This document shows positions 19,170 through 29,140 of a stretch of DNA of 64,000 bases, in pieces (the stretch's first letter is position 1; the number at the start of each line of letters is the position of its first letter). The stretch comes from Klebsiella oxytoca NBRC 105695 (GTDB taxonomy: Bacteria > Pseudomonadota > Gammaproteobacteria > Enterobacterales > Enterobacteriaceae). Below the pieces are notes generated by a model. That model had not been told where the DNA came from, did no database searches, and worked only from the letters and a program-made list of their open reading frames with translations. The position numbers and the translations under genes are program-made. The stretch is from the NCBI RefSeq assembly GCF_001598695.1, contig NZ_BCZK01000015.1, positions 1-64,000 on the forward strand. The letters run 5' to 3'.

Positions 19170-20596
19170 TGGCTTTTGATGATTTGCGCAGCTTTTTGCA
19201 GGCGCTGGACGACCAGGGGCAACTGCTGAAAATTAGCGAAGAGGTTAACGCGGAACCGGATCTGGCCGCCGCGGCGAACGCCACCGGACGCATCGGCGAT
19301 GGCGCGCCGGCGCTTTGGTTCGATAATATTCGCGGATTTACCGATGCTCGCGTAGCAATGAATACTATCGGTTCCTGGCAGAACCACGCTATCTCGCTGG
19401 GCTTGCCGCCGAATACGCCGGTGAAAAAGCAGATCGACGAGTTTATTCGCCGTTGGGATAAGTTTCCGGTAACGCCGGAGCGGCGGGCAAATCCGGCGTG
19501 GGCGGAAAATAGCGTCGACGGTGAAGACATTAATCTGTTTGATATTCTGCCCTTGTTCCGTCTTAACGACGGCGACGGTGGTTTTTATCTCGATAAAGCC
19601 TGCGTGGTTTCGCGCGATCCCCTCGACCCGGATAATTTTGGCAAGCAAAACGTCGGCATTTACCGTATGGAGGTGAAGGGTAAACGTAAGCTCGGCCTCC
19701 AGCCGGTGCCCATGCATGATATCGCCTTACATCTGCACAAAGCGGAAGAGCGCGGTGAAGATCTGCCGATCGCCATTACCCTGGGCAACGATCCGATTAT
19801 TACTCTGATGGGCGCTACGCCATTGAAATACGATCAGTCGGAATATGAGATGGCGGGCGCGCTGCGGGAAAGCCCGTACCCTATCGCCACCGCGCCGCTG
19901 ACCGGCTTTGACGTGCCGTGGGGCTCAGAGGTCATCCTCGAAGGGGTGATTGAGAGCCGCAAGCGTGAAATCGAAGGTCCGTTCGGTGAATTTACCGGCC
20001 ACTATTCTGGCGGCCGTAATATGACGGTGGTGCGTATCGATAAGGTTTCATACCGTAGCAAGCCGATTTTCGAGTCTCTCTATCTTGGTATGCCGTGGAC
20101 CGAAATTGACTACCTGATGGGCCCGGCCACCTGCGTGCCGCTGTATCAGCAACTGAAGGCCGAATTCCCCGAAGTGCAGGCGGTCAACGCAATGTACACC
20201 CACGGCCTGCTGGCGATTATCTCCACCAAAAAACGCTACGGCGGCTTTGCCCGCGCGGTTGGCCTGCGCGCGATGACCACCCCGCACGGCCTGGGCTACG
20301 TGAAGATGGTGATTATGGTTGATGAAGATGTGGATCCGTTCAACCTGCCGCAGGTGATGTGGGCGCTCTCTTCAAAGGTCAACCCGGCGGGGGACCTGGT
20401 GCAGTTGCCGAATATGTCGGTACTTGAGCTTGATCCCGGCTCCAGCCCGGCGGGAATTACCGACAAATTAATTATCGACGCCACCACGCCGGTTGCGCCG
20501 GATCTCCGCGGCCACTACAGCCAGCCGGTACAGGATCTTCCTGAAACCAAAGCCTGGGCTGAAAAACTGACCGCCATGCTGGCCAACCGTAAATAA
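19169..20596 (+). CDS. kpdC: UbiD-family hydroxyarylic acid decarboxylase (KpdC)
   Basis: The large catalytic subunit of a non-oxidative hydroxybenzoate/vanillate decarboxylase, using prenyl-FMN and a divalent metal. The 475-residue UbiD fold shows NVGIYRMEVKGKRKLGLQPVPMHD and the E-x-x-E catalytic region around KREIEGPFGEFTGHYSGG. The ATG overlaps the kpdB stop (TAATG). Likely substrates are 4-hydroxybenzoate or vanillate, giving phenol or guaiacol, inferred from the operon type. Confidence 0.92.
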   Translation: MAFDDLRSFLQALDDQGQLLKISEEVNAEPDLAAAANATGRIGDGAPALWFDNIRGFTDARVAMNTIGSWQNHAISLGLPPNTPVKKQIDEFIRRWDKFPVTPERRANPAWAENSVDGEDINLFDILPLFRLNDGDGGFYLDKACVVSRDPLDPDNFGKQNVGIYRMEVKGKRKLGLQPVPMHDIALHLHKAEERGEDLPIAITLGNDPIITLMGATPLKYDQSEYEMAGALRESPYPIATAPLTGFDVPWGSEVILEGVIESRKREIEGPFGEFTGHYSGGRNMTVVRIDKVSYRSKPIFESLYLGMPWTEIDYLMGPATCVPLYQQLKAEFPEVQAVNAMYTHGLLAIISTKKRYGGFARAVGLRAMTTPHGLGYVKMVIMVDEDVDPFNLPQVMWALSSKVNPAGDLVQLPNMSVLELDPGSSPAGITDKLIIDATTPVAPDLRGHYSQPVQDLPETKAWAEKLTAMLANRK

Positions 20597-20606
20597 GGAG
20601 GAAAAG

Positions 20607-20843
20607 ATGATTTGTCCACGTTGCGCCGATGAACATATTGAAGTGCTGGCAAAATCGCCGGTAAAAGATGTCTGGACGGTATTTCAGTGCCAGCACTGTT
20701 TCTATACCTGGCGCGATACTGAACCGCTACGCCGCACCAGCCGCGAACATTATCCGGAAGCGTTTCGCATGACGCAGAAGGATATTGATGAATCGCCGAT
20801 GGTGCCGAGTATTCCGCCGCTGCTGGCGGAAGATAAACGATAA
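20607..20843 (+). CDS. kpdD: Decarboxylase small subunit (KpdD/VdcD/BsdD-like)
   Basis: A 78-residue zinc-ribbon-like protein with two Cys pairs, MICPRCADEH and FQCQHCFYTW. It matches the small third component of hydroxyarylic acid decarboxylase operons (BsdD/VdcD), whose exact role is unclear but which is always encoded after the UbiD subunit. AAGGAGG lies directly upstream. It is the last gene of the operon and is followed by a terminator. Confidence 0.9.
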   Translation: MICPRCADEHIEVLAKSPVKDVWTVFQCQHCFYTWRDTEPLRRTSREHYPEAFRMTQKDIDESPMVPSIPPLLAEDKR

Positions 20844-20849
20844 AATAAA

Positions 20850-20877
20850 CGGGCCCGCTCAGTCGGGCCTTTTTTAT
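20850..20877 (+). terminator. kpdBCD terminator
   Basis: The stem GGCCCG/CGGGCC with a six-base loop is followed by TTTTTTATTT, seven bases after the kpdD stop. Confidence 0.88.
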
Positions 20878-21039
20878 TTGTTTGGTTAATCAATGCAAAA
20901 TATTTATTAATTAATCTTTCAAATGTCAAAATGGTTGATAGAGCAGATACGTTTGCGAGCCTTCTTCCAGTTTATAATAAAATCAACGGGTTTGATAAAT
21001 TACCGATAAGTTTTGCGGCCGGGGAAATATAGAATAGCG

Positions 21040-21115
21040 GCGGGTGCTTGAGGCTATCTGGCTTTGAGCATTGACAAGGATTCAGATAGACGAAAGCCCC
21101 AGGAGATATTTCTAT
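21040..21115 (-). ncRNA. Possible Sok-type antisense RNA region
   Basis: The stretch upstream of the hok-like gene contains GCGGGTGCTTGAGGCTATCT and, further on, GACGAAAGCCCCAGGAGATA. These resemble the leader of chromosomal hok/sok loci, where a short unstable antisense RNA is made from the opposite strand. The ends cannot be placed by eye and expression is unproven. The rest of 20878-21182 shows no gene. Confidence 0.4.
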
Positions 21116-21182
21116 CAACTGAGGCTGACGGATGAACCTGAACAATTCAGATGTTAGTCTCTTCTTTGCAGGGAGGCAAGAC

Positions 21183-21335
21183 ATGCTGACAAAATATGCC
21201 CTTGTGGCAATCGTCGTACTGTGTATTACGGTACTGGGATTTACGCTTTTGGTGCGCAGCTCGCTGTGCGAACTCAGTATTAAAGAGCGTAGTATGGAGT
21301 TTAAAGCTGTTCTCGCTTACGAATCGAAGAAATAG
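21183..21335 (+). CDS. Hok/Gef-family type I toxin (HokE-like)
   Basis: A 50-residue inner-membrane toxin of the Hok family, which collapses membrane potential when translated. After MLTKY comes one hydrophobic helix ([19 protein letters not shown]), then the family signature [11 protein letters not shown] with its conserved Cys, and ending [10 protein letters not shown]. From memory it is close to E. coli HokE. The frame is open back to 21132, but the family start is ATG 21183 with GGGAGGCAAG before it. Regulation is expected by an antisense RNA and a structured leader. Confidence 0.85.
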   Translation: MLTKYALVAIVVLCITVLGFTLLVRSSLCELSIKERSMEFKAVLAYESKK

Positions 21336-21405
21336 CATCAGCGCGGGGGCAACCCCGCGTATTGGTTGTCAGGATGCATCCTCTCGCACCCAGTTTGCAT
21401 TTGTT

Positions 21406-21439
21406 AAAACGGCAGCACCGCAAAGTGCTGCCGTTTTTT
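21406..21439. terminator. Bidirectional terminator between hok-like gene and mutS
   Basis: A perfect 10-bp stem, ACGGCAGCAC/GTGCTGCCGT, with a six-base loop is followed by TTTTTT on the plus strand and by TTTTAA on the minus strand. It can end both the plus-strand toxin transcript and the minus-strand mutS transcript, whose stop is 15 bases away. Confidence 0.85.
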
Positions 21440-21453
21440 CACTTTAAAAGGAA

Positions 21454-24015
21454 CTACACCAGGCTTTTCAGACGATAGAGCCACTCCAGCGCCTGGCGCG
21501 GAGTCAGCGAGTCCGGGTCAAGATTCTCCAGCGCTTCAACCGCGGGCGAGGTCTCTTCCGGAGCAGAAAGCAGCGACATCTGGGTACCGTCCACCTGCGT
21601 GGCGGCAGCGCTCGGCGCGATGCTCTCCAGTTCGCGCAGCTTCTGCCGCGCGCGTTTAATCACCTCTTTCGGCACACCGGCCAGCGCGGCAACCGCCAGG
21701 CCATAGCTCTTACTCGCCGCACCATCCTGCACGCTGTGCATAAAGGCAATGGTATCGCCGTGCTCCAGCGCATCAAGATGGACGTTGGCCACGCCTTCCA
21801 TTTTCTCCGGCAGCTGGGTTAGCTCGAAGTAGTGGGTGGCAAACAGGGTCAAGGCCTTGATCTTATTCGCCAGATTTTCCGCGCAGGCCCACGCCAGCGA
21901 CAGGCCATCGTAGGTCGAGGTGCCACGACCGATTTCATCCATCAGCACCAGACTATGCTCGGTGGCGTTATGCAGAATATTGGCGGTTTCGGTCATCTCT
22001 ACCATAAAGGTTGAGCGGCCGCTGGCCAGGTCATCCGCCGCACCGACACGGGTGAAAATACGATCGATAGGGCCGATTTCGACTTTATCCGCCGGAACGT
22101 AGCTGCCGATATACGCCAGCAGGGCGATCAGCGCGGTCTGACGCATATAGGTACTTTTACCGCCCATATTCGGGCCGGTGATAATCAACATTCTCCGCTG
22201 CGGAGCGAGGTGCAGAGGGTTAGCGATAAAAGGCTCTTTCAGTACCTGCTCAACCACCGGATGGCGGCCTTCGCTAATACGAATGCCCGGTTTATCGCTG
22301 AAGGTCGGGCAGCAGTAGTTGAGGGTCTCGGCGCGCTCGGCAAGGTTCACCAGCACATCGAGCTCCGCCAGCGCGCTGGCGCTCTGCTGCAGGTCGCCAA
22401 GATGCGGTAGCAGTAAATCGAAAAGCTCATCGTACAGCTGCTTTTCCAGCGCCAGCGCTTTCCCTTTGGAGGTCAGAACCTTATCTTCATACTCCTTCAG
22501 CTCAGGAATAATATAGCGCTCGGCGTTCTTAAGGGTCTGGCGACGGACGTAATGGATCGGTGCATGCTGGCTCTGACCGCGGCTAATCTGGATGTAGTAG
22601 CCGTGAACGGCGTTGTAGCCGACCTTCAGCGTATCCAGCCCCAGACGCTCGCGCTCGCGAATTTCCAGCTTGTCGAGGTAATCGGTCGCGCCATCGGCCA
22701 GACCACGCCACTCATCCAGCTCCGCGTTGTAGCCGGGGGCGATAACGCCGCCGTCGCGAACCAGCACCGGCGGCGCATCGATAATCGCCCGTTCAAGCAG
22801 GTCGCGTAGTTCGTTAAACTCGCCCATTTTCTCGCGAAGCCGCTGTACCGGCGCGCAGTCGACGTCTGCCAGCATCGCACGCAGCGCAGGCAGCTGCTGG
22901 AATGCGTGACGCATACGGGCTAAATCTCGTGGACGAGCTGTGCGCAGCGCCAGGCGAGCCAGTATACGTTCAAGGTCGCCAACCTGACGGAGTATCGGCT
23001 GCAGTTCAGTGTAATGCTCCTGCAGCGCGCCAATGGTCTGCTGGCGCTCTACCAGTACTGCGGTGTCGCGCGCCGGCATATGCAGCCAGCGCTTAAGCAT
23101 ACGGCTGCCCATCGGAGTGACGGTGCAGTCGAGTACCGAAGCCAGAGTATTATCAAAGCCGCCGGCCAGGTTCTGGGTTATCTCCAGGTTGCGGCGAGTA
23201 GCGGCATCCATAATGATGCTGTCCTGCTGGCGTTCCATGGTGATGGAACGGATGTGCGGCAATGACGTACGCTGGGTGTCTTTGACATATTGCAGCAGGC
23301 AGCCGGCGGCACACAGGCCGCGCGGGGCGTTTTCAACGCCGAATCCGACCAGATCGCGCGTACCGAACTGGAGATTGAGCTGCTGGCGCGCGGTGTCGAT
23401 TTCGAATTCCCACAGCGGACGACGGCGCAAGCCTCGGCGCCCCTCAATCAACGAGGATTCGGCAAAGTCTTCCGCGTACAGCAGTTCGGCGGGATTGGTG
23501 CGCTGGAGCTCCGCCGCCATCGTCTCGCGGTCAGCGGGTTCGCTCAGGCGAAAACGTCCGGAGCTAATATCGAGGGTGGCGTAGCCAAAACCTTTACTAT
23601 CCTGCCAGATGGCGGCCAGCAGATTATCCTGACGTTCCTGCAGCAGCGCTTCATCGCTGATAGTTCCGGGGGTCACAATGCGAACGACTTTGCGTTCAAC
23701 CGGCCCTTTAGTGGTCGCCGGATCGCCAATCTGTTCGCAAATGGCCACCGACTCCCCCTGATTAACCAGCTTGGCGAGATAGTTCTCCACCGCATGATGC
23801 GGGATCCCGGCCATCGGAATCGGTTCGCCTGCGGAAGCGCCGCGTTTGGTCAGCGAGATATCAAGCAGCTGCGATGCGCGTTTCGCATCGTCATAGAAGA
23901 GTTCGTAAAAATCACCCATCCGGTAAAACAGCAGGATCTCCGGATGCTGGGCTTTCAGCTTGAGATACTGCTGCATCATGGGCGTATGGGCGTCAAGATT
24001 CTCTAGTGTACTCAT
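21454..24015 (-). CDS. mutS: DNA mismatch repair protein MutS
   Basis: MutS recognises mismatches and small loops and recruits MutL. The mismatch-wedge motif GDFYELF places Phe36 and Glu38 exactly as in E. coli. The C-terminal ATPase has Walker [14 protein letters not shown], Walker [17 protein letters not shown], and the [10 protein letters not shown] switch. The length of 853 residues equals that of E. coli MutS and the gene looks intact. The rpoS-mutS neighbourhood is a known hot spot for strain-specific insertions in enterobacteria. Confidence 0.98.
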   Translation of the reverse strand: MSTLENLDAHTPMMQQYLKLKAQHPEILLFYRMGDFYELFYDDAKRASQLLDISLTKRGASAGEPIPMAGIPHHAVENYLAKLVNQGESVAICEQIGDPATTKGPVERKVVRIVTPGTISDEALLQERQDNLLAAIWQDSKGFGYATLDISSGRFRLSEPADRETMAAELQRTNPAELLYAEDFAESSLIEGRRGLRRRPLWEFEIDTARQQLNLQFGTRDLVGFGVENAPRGLCAAGCLLQYVKDTQRTSLPHIRSITMERQQDSIIMDAATRRNLEITQNLAGGFDNTLASVLDCTVTPMGSRMLKRWLHMPARDTAVLVERQQTIGALQEHYTELQPILRQVGDLERILARLALRTARPRDLARMRHAFQQLPALRAMLADVDCAPVQRLREKMGEFNELRDLLERAIIDAPPVLVRDGGVIAPGYNAELDEWRGLADGATDYLDKLEIRERERLGLDTLKVGYNAVHGYYIQISRGQSQHAPIHYVRRQTLKNAERYIIPELKEYEDKVLTSKGKALALEKQLYDELFDLLLPHLGDLQQSASALAELDVLVNLAERAETLNYCCPTFSDKPGIRISEGRHPVVEQVLKEPFIANPLHLAPQRRMLIITGPNMGGKSTYMRQTALIALLAYIGSYVPADKVEIGPIDRIFTRVGAADDLASGRSTFMVEMTETANILHNATEHSLVLMDEIGRGTSTYDGLSLAWACAENLANKIKALTLFATHYFELTQLPEKMEGVANVHLDALEHGDTIAFMHSVQDGAASKSYGLAVAALAGVPKEVIKRARQKLRELESIAPSAAATQVDGTQMSLLSAPEETSPAVEALENLDPDSLTPRQALEWLYRLKSLV

Positions 24016-24635
24016 CAGTTTTGATGTCCATTTACTTAAGTTTTAATGAGTTAGCGGATTTTATTGTTTTCATGACGTCACGCTGCGGCTCATTGGTTCC
24101 CGTGAAATTGTGCTTTTCTTTTCATTGACTCATGAGCCGCATGATAACGGAGTCTTCTGGCCAGGAAAACAAGAAGCGGCAACGGCGTGGTGCGGAAAGA
24201 TTCTCCGGTTGTGTCTACGTATGACCCGCAGAAAGAGCTGATAACTTCTTTGTTAAAAAATTGTGATCTATGTTAAAATTATTTTACGGTGAATTCATGG
24301 CACCTATAATTTATTAATTACCTGGCGTAATTTGTTTTTAGGATATATCTCAGTGTTCTGCGAGTTAAATTTCTGACGCGGGATTGTTCGCGAGGTTAAA
24401 TCTTTTTTTAATTCCCTGCTAAATGTATTTCTTTTTACCCCAAAAATGATTTGTTAGTATTTTTGCCGACCAGGGGATCTGGATTTAATTAAATTATTAA
24501 TATTAATTAATAGTCTAATTATTGAAACGGATTTTTCGGTGATGCGGAGGGCTGCAGATTGTTGTGAGAATATACCGCAGCAATTTTATAGCTCCTTACT
24601 CTTTAGGATAAAAATTTATAACGCAGGAATTTTCT
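24016..24635. other. AT-rich non-coding region upstream of the fimbrial operon
   Basis: 620 bases with no convincing gene. The right half (24240-24620) is strongly AT-rich (TTAAATTATTAATATTAATTA and similar), the sort of DNA bound by H-NS and Lrp, and presumably carries the fimbrial promoter and the mutS promoter at its left end. I looked for paired inverted repeats that would mark an invertible fimS-like switch and saw none. AGGA lies shortly before the fimA-like start. Confidence 0.5.
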
Positions 24636-25178
24636 ATGAAACTGAATAAAGTTGCTATGGCTGTGGCATTAACTGCTGCTCTCGGCTCTATGTCTGCTCT
24701 GGCTGCTGATACAACCAACGGGGTTATCGAGCTTCAGGGTGAACTGGTGAACACTGCTTGTGGTTTGGCCCCGTCGTCCAGCCCGGTAACCGTTGATTTT
24801 GGTCAGGTTCCAGTTTCCCTGCTGCAGGGCGGTGGTCAGGCAACTGAAGCTAAAAGCATCGAACTGCAGTACTGCGACACCACCATCGCTAGCAGCGCCG
24901 TTGTTTCCTACACCCCGACTTCGGTTAACCCGAACGATCCTACTCTGGCTGCATTCACTTCTGGTACCGCATCCGGCGCGGGTATCGGCCTGAAAGACAG
25001 CGCTAGCCAGACTGTGACCTGGGGCGCGCAGACGACTCCGGTCACTCTGGTTGATGGCACCAACACCATTCCTTTCGTGGCCTTCCTGAAAGCGGAAGCT
25101 GCTGCGAGCGGTTCTACCACTACCGTTACCGCGGGTGCATTCCAGTCAACGATCAACTTCACTATCGATTATCAATAA
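24636..25178 (+). CDS. Major fimbrial subunit (FimA-type pilin)
   Basis: The likely structural pilin of a type 1-like chaperone-usher fimbria. It has a clean signal peptide (MKLNKVAMAVALTAALGSMSALA) and a mature protein of about 157 residues. The disulfide pair is Cys in VNTACGLAP and LQYCDTT, and the sequence ends in the beta-zipper motif FTIDYQ, used for donor-strand exchange. It is the first gene of a seven-gene operon, and its codon use favours highly expressed codons compared with the genes that follow. Confidence 0.92.
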   Translation: MKLNKVAMAVALTAALGSMSALAADTTNGVIELQGELVNTACGLAPSSSPVTVDFGQVPVSLLQGGGQATEAKSIELQYCDTTIASSAVVSYTPTSVNPNDPTLAAFTSGTASGAGIGLKDSASQTVTWGAQTTPVTLVDGTNTIPFVAFLKAEAAASGSTTTVTAGAFQSTINFTIDYQ

Positions 25179-25257
25179 TCGATTTTGAATTATCGCTCGC
25201 GGGGAGGCTTCTCCCCGCGATATTGGAATGGGTGCCAGATAATATGGAATTCTGAGT

Positions 25258-25812
25258 ATGGTTAAGGATACAGAGAAAAAGAGACTGATGACGTTATTCG
25301 TATCGGTATTACTCTTCTCCGGACATGCTTTGAGTACTAATTTTACGCCCGGACAGTTGGCGCTTTCGGGGGAGCTGGTTGCTGCCGCCTGCGATATCGA
25401 TCCCAACTCGCGGGAACTGTGGGTGGATTTCGGTAATATCTCGGCTCGCGATATTAATATGGACCAGGAAGGTAAGCTGATCCGACCTTTTCTGGTGCGC
25501 TTAGTCGGCTGCGCCTCTTTCGGTAGCGAAAATCCATCAACGCCCGGTGCCTATGCCACCATCACCTTTACCGGAAATGCTTCGTCGCAAGACCCGACGG
25601 TATTAATTCCGGATGGCGAGGGAAAAGGCTTTGGGATACAGATTCGCGATCGCCACGGGGAGATTTTAACTTTTGGAGAACCCTCTTCCGGGTATCTTCT
25701 GAGTGATGAGAATAATACGCTGAAATTTACCGCTTCGTTGGTTCCGGTTCAGCAACATATTAAGGCTGGAGATTTTTACGCCGTCACTCGTTTCTTTATG
25801 GATTACAACTAG
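25258..25812 (+). CDS. Minor fimbrial subunit
   Basis: A 184-residue pilin-fold protein with signal peptide (LMTLFVSVLLFSGHALS), a disulfide pair (AAACDID and LVGCASF), and the usual alternating C-terminal strand ending FFMDYN. It lies between the major pilin and the usher, where other systems put FimI-like subunits. It probably anchors or terminates the rod; the exact role is inferred. Confidence 0.85.
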   Translation: MVKDTEKKRLMTLFVSVLLFSGHALSTNFTPGQLALSGELVAAACDIDPNSRELWVDFGNISARDINMDQEGKLIRPFLVRLVGCASFGSENPSTPGAYATITFTGNASSQDPTVLIPDGEGKGFGIQIRDRHGEILTFGEPSSGYLLSDENNTLKFTASLVPVQQHIKAGDFYAVTRFFMDYN

Positions 25813-25887
25813 AAATAAGCCAGCTATTGCTGTTGTAGCTTGTTTGTCGCGCACGATATTTTACTGAATGATTCGGGATGAATAGTC

Positions 25888-28356
25888 ATGTCAGCAGAAC
25901 TAAAAATAAAAATAATCCTCTCTCAGATCCTTTTTTTCTGCTGTGCTTCTGTGGCTTGCGCCTCCACTGATGTGGAATTCAACACCGACGTCTTGGATGC
26001 CGCCGACCGCGACAATATCGATTTAACGCGTTTCGCCACCGACAACTATGTGCCACCGGGCGAGTACTTATTAGACATTAAAATAAATGGTCAGGCTGTA
26101 GGGCAGCAAAAGGTTCGCTATCTGGCTTCCAAAGACGAGAAGCATACTCAGGCCTGCATTAACGGCGAAATTCTTGCAAGATTGGCATTAAAAGAAGAAG
26201 CCCAGCAGAAGGTCGCGCAGCCGTTTGCCGATTGTTATGACCTTCTCAGCCTTCCGGGCGCCACGCTCAGTAACTACGCCGGGGTGCTGGATATCACCAT
26301 TCCGCAAGCGTGGATGAAATATAACGATCCAAACTGGACGCCGCCTGAGCGCTGGGACCAGGGGATCGGCGGATTTTTGCTCGACTATAGCCTCACCGGC
26401 CAATATACCCGCCAGCTTGATATGCACAAGGATTACAGCACCCTGAGCGGATATGGCCAGACAGGCTTCAACCTCGGCGGCTGGCGCGTACGCGGCGAAT
26501 ATCAGACCAGCTACTACAGCGCGACGCATCAATTTGATTTCGATATGAATCAGTTCTACGCCTATCGTCCGCTGCCGATGATGGCGGCAAAACTGACGGC
26601 AGGGGAGATCTATCTTGATTCGCAGGTTTTCGACACCGTTCGTTTTACCGGGCTGAATCTCGCCAGCGATGAGCGTCAACTGCCGCCAAACCTGCAGGGC
26701 TACGCGCCGGAAATCCGCGGTCTGGCAAAGACCAACGCTAAGGTGACGGTGAAGCAGAGCGGACGCATCATTTATGAAACGACGGTGCCTGCCGGGCCGT
26801 TTAATATTCAGGATTTACGGAGCTCGGTGCGCGGTACGCTGGATGTTCAGGTGGAAGAGCAGGACGGCTCCATCTCCACATTCCAGGTTAACACTGCCAA
26901 TATTCCTTATCTTACGCGTCCAGGCTACGTGCGCTACAACGTCGCTATCGGTGCGCCGTCCCGCTATAGCCATAAAATTCAGGGGCCAGGTTTCGCTTCC
27001 GGTGATTTCTCCTGGGGGATCACCAATGCCTGGTCGCTCTACGGCGGGTTGCAGAGCGCAGGGGCCGAATATACCGCGGTTTCCGCCGGTATCGGTCGCG
27101 ATCTCAGCGTCTTCGGCGCGCTCTCGCTGGATGCCACGGAATCTTACAGTCAGCAGTCGAACCAAAAGCGACTGAAAGGAACCTCGTTTAAGCTGAGCTA
27201 TGCGAAAACCTTCGACGAATATAACAGTTCAATTACCTTCGCCGGATATCGCTTCTCGCAGGAGGACTTCCGTTCTTTCTCGCAGTATCTCAACGAGCGT
27301 TATGAGGGGTACGACAGTCTTGGCCGTGAAAAAGAAGTTTATACCATCACCGGTAATAAAACTTTCTGGGCCGATGAGCCAGGTAAGGCGACAACCGTCT
27401 TTCTGACCTATACCCACCAGAATTACTGGAACAGAAGCAGCCAGGATCGCTACGGCATCTCGTTAGGACGCTCGTTTAACGTCGGTAATATTCGCGGGAT
27501 CACCACCAATATTTCGGCCTATCGTTCTGATTATGAAGGTCGGAAGGACGACTCTATTGCTCTCTCACTTTCTATTCCGGTTGGCGATAGTAAATGGAGC
27601 GGCCTGGACGTGCAGACCAATAACGGTAAAACCAGCCCGATGCTCTCGTATACCGATAGCAGCGACTATAACAACCTGTGGCGGCTGCGTGCGGGAGCGA
27701 GCCAGAGCGGTTATGCCAACGTCGACGGCTATTATCAGCGCCGCTCGCAGTATGCCGAAATCAACAGTAACGCCAGCTATCAGCAGGATAACTATCTCTC
27801 CCTGAGCAGCACGCTGCGCGGCGGATTCACCGCCACCCGGCACGGCGCGGCGCTCCACAACAGCGGTGCGACGCTCAATACGGCCCGCGTTATGGTGAAT
27901 ACCAACGGTATCGGCGACGTTCCGCTTAATGACGGTAAATCAAGAACCAATAATTTCGGCATCGCCGTTATTCCGGACATCGTGAGCTACAACAGCTTTG
28001 ACACCCGAGTCGACGTGGATGCGATGTCGGAATCCATCGAACCAGCAAAAGCTATCAGCACCGCCACGCTGACCGAAGGCGCCATTGGCTATCAGACCTT
28101 TGGCATGGCGAAGGGCGAAAAAATGATGGGCATTATTCGGTTGGCTGATGGCACCTATCCGCCGTTCGGCGCTGAGGTGATTAACGACGATGGCGTAAGC
28201 GTATCCATGATTATGGAGGGCGGGCAGGGATGGCTGGCAGGGGTTAATCCTCAGGAGCTGCTAAGCGTCGTTTGGGGCGGGAAAAAGCAGTGTCAGATCG
28301 CTATCCCGCCCACCATAGAGCGTCGTGCGACAGCCGCGCTATTGCCGTGTAAATGA
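25888..28356 (+). CDS. Fimbrial outer-membrane usher
   Basis: The 822-residue outer-membrane pore that assembles pilin-chaperone complexes into a fibre. After a signal peptide ending VACAS comes the N-terminal domain (VEFNTDVLDAADRDNIDLTRF), a 24-strand barrel with plug, and C-terminal domains ending with paired Cys (GKKQCQIAI, ALLPCK). Length and motifs fit the FimD/PapC family. The stop is 26 bases from the chaperone start. Confidence 0.95.
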   Translation: MSAELKIKIILSQILFFCCASVACASTDVEFNTDVLDAADRDNIDLTRFATDNYVPPGEYLLDIKINGQAVGQQKVRYLASKDEKHTQACINGEILARLALKEEAQQKVAQPFADCYDLLSLPGATLSNYAGVLDITIPQAWMKYNDPNWTPPERWDQGIGGFLLDYSLTGQYTRQLDMHKDYSTLSGYGQTGFNLGGWRVRGEYQTSYYSATHQFDFDMNQFYAYRPLPMMAAKLTAGEIYLDSQVFDTVRFTGLNLASDERQLPPNLQGYAPEIRGLAKTNAKVTVKQSGRIIYETTVPAGPFNIQDLRSSVRGTLDVQVEEQDGSISTFQVNTANIPYLTRPGYVRYNVAIGAPSRYSHKIQGPGFASGDFSWGITNAWSLYGGLQSAGAEYTAVSAGIGRDLSVFGALSLDATESYSQQSNQKRLKGTSFKLSYAKTFDEYNSSITFAGYRFSQEDFRSFSQYLNERYEGYDSLGREKEVYTITGNKTFWADEPGKATTVFLTYTHQNYWNRSSQDRYGISLGRSFNVGNIRGITTNISAYRSDYEGRKDDSIALSLSIPVGDSKWSGLDVQTNNGKTSPMLSYTDSSDYNNLWRLRAGASQSGYANVDGYYQRRSQYAEINSNASYQQDNYLSLSSTLRGGFTATRHGAALHNSGATLNTARVMVNTNGIGDVPLNDGKSRTNNFGIAVIPDIVSYNSFDTRVDVDAMSESIEPAKAISTATLTEGAIGYQTFGMAKGEKMMGIIRLADGTYPPFGAEVINDDGVSVSMIMEGGQGWLAGVNPQELLSVVWGGKKQCQIAIPPTIERRATAALLPCK

Positions 28357-28381
28357 CAGTGAAAGTAATAAAAGGTCAAAA

Positions 28382-29125
28382 ATGAGCATAACAAGCAACA
28401 AACTCTGCTGGATGGGCGCTCTGATGCTGGCGGCGGTAAGCGGTACCGCTCAGGCAGGCGTTTCGCTGGACCGCACTCGCCTGATTATCACCGGTAAAGA
28501 CAGCTCGGCGAGCGCCAATTTAACCAACACCAGTCCGGATATTCCGTTTCTGGCGCAATCCTGGGTCGAGGACAGCAAGGGCAATAAGATTACCTCTCCG
28601 CTGGTGGTGCTACCGCCTTTACAGCGTATCAACGGCGGACAAAAAGGGGTGGCGCGGGTCACCAAAACGGATGGCATTAACCAATTACCGCAGGATCGCG
28701 AAAGCCTGTTTTATTTAAGCGTGCGCGAAATTCCGCCCAAGCCGGATAAAGCTAATGTCCTGCAGTTAGCCATGCAGTCGCGGATTAAATTATTTTTCCG
28801 CCCGACCGCCATTATTCCCAAAAGCAAAAGCGAGATATGGCAGGACCAGGTCGTCTTCCAAAAGAGCGGAAATAAGATGACCGCGCAAAATCCGACGCCC
28901 TATTACATCACCATCATTGGCTTATCCCGCGTGAAGGGTGAAAAAATCACCAAATTCCCGGGGATCATGGTTGCGCCGAAGTCCAGCCTGGAATTCAGCG
29001 TCACCGATGGCGGCGTGCGAGAGTTTGCCATGATGTATGTGAATGACTATGGCGGCCATCCCGAGCTGAAATATCGCTGTGAAGGAAATACCTGTAAAGC
29101 TCTGCCGCCATCGCAGCAAGGGTAA
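28382..29125 (+). CDS. Periplasmic fimbrial chaperone
   Basis: A PapD/FimC-type two-domain immunoglobulin-like chaperone (247 aa) that caps pilins by donor-strand complementation. It has the signal peptide CWMGALMLAAVSGTAQA, the N-domain GVSLDRTRLIITGKDSSASANLTNTS, the conserved LFYLSVREIPPKP block, and QSRIKLFFRPTAI. I use ATG 28382 since the frame upstream runs into the usher. In this operon the chaperone follows the usher, the reverse of fim. Confidence 0.94.
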   Translation: MSITSNKLCWMGALMLAAVSGTAQAGVSLDRTRLIITGKDSSASANLTNTSPDIPFLAQSWVEDSKGNKITSPLVVLPPLQRINGGQKGVARVTKTDGINQLPQDRESLFYLSVREIPPKPDKANVLQLAMQSRIKLFFRPTAIIPKSKSEIWQDQVVFQKSGNKMTAQNPTPYYITIIGLSRVKGEKITKFPGIMVAPKSSLEFSVTDGGVREFAMMYVNDYGGHPELKYRCEGNTCKALPPSQQG

Positions 29126-29140
29126 TTAAAGAGGAACCTG

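Noticed and set aside
24016-24635. Invertible fimS-like promoter element upstream of the fimbrial operon
   Set aside because: No matching inverted repeats flanking a promoter and no fimB/fimE-type recombinase gene were seen.
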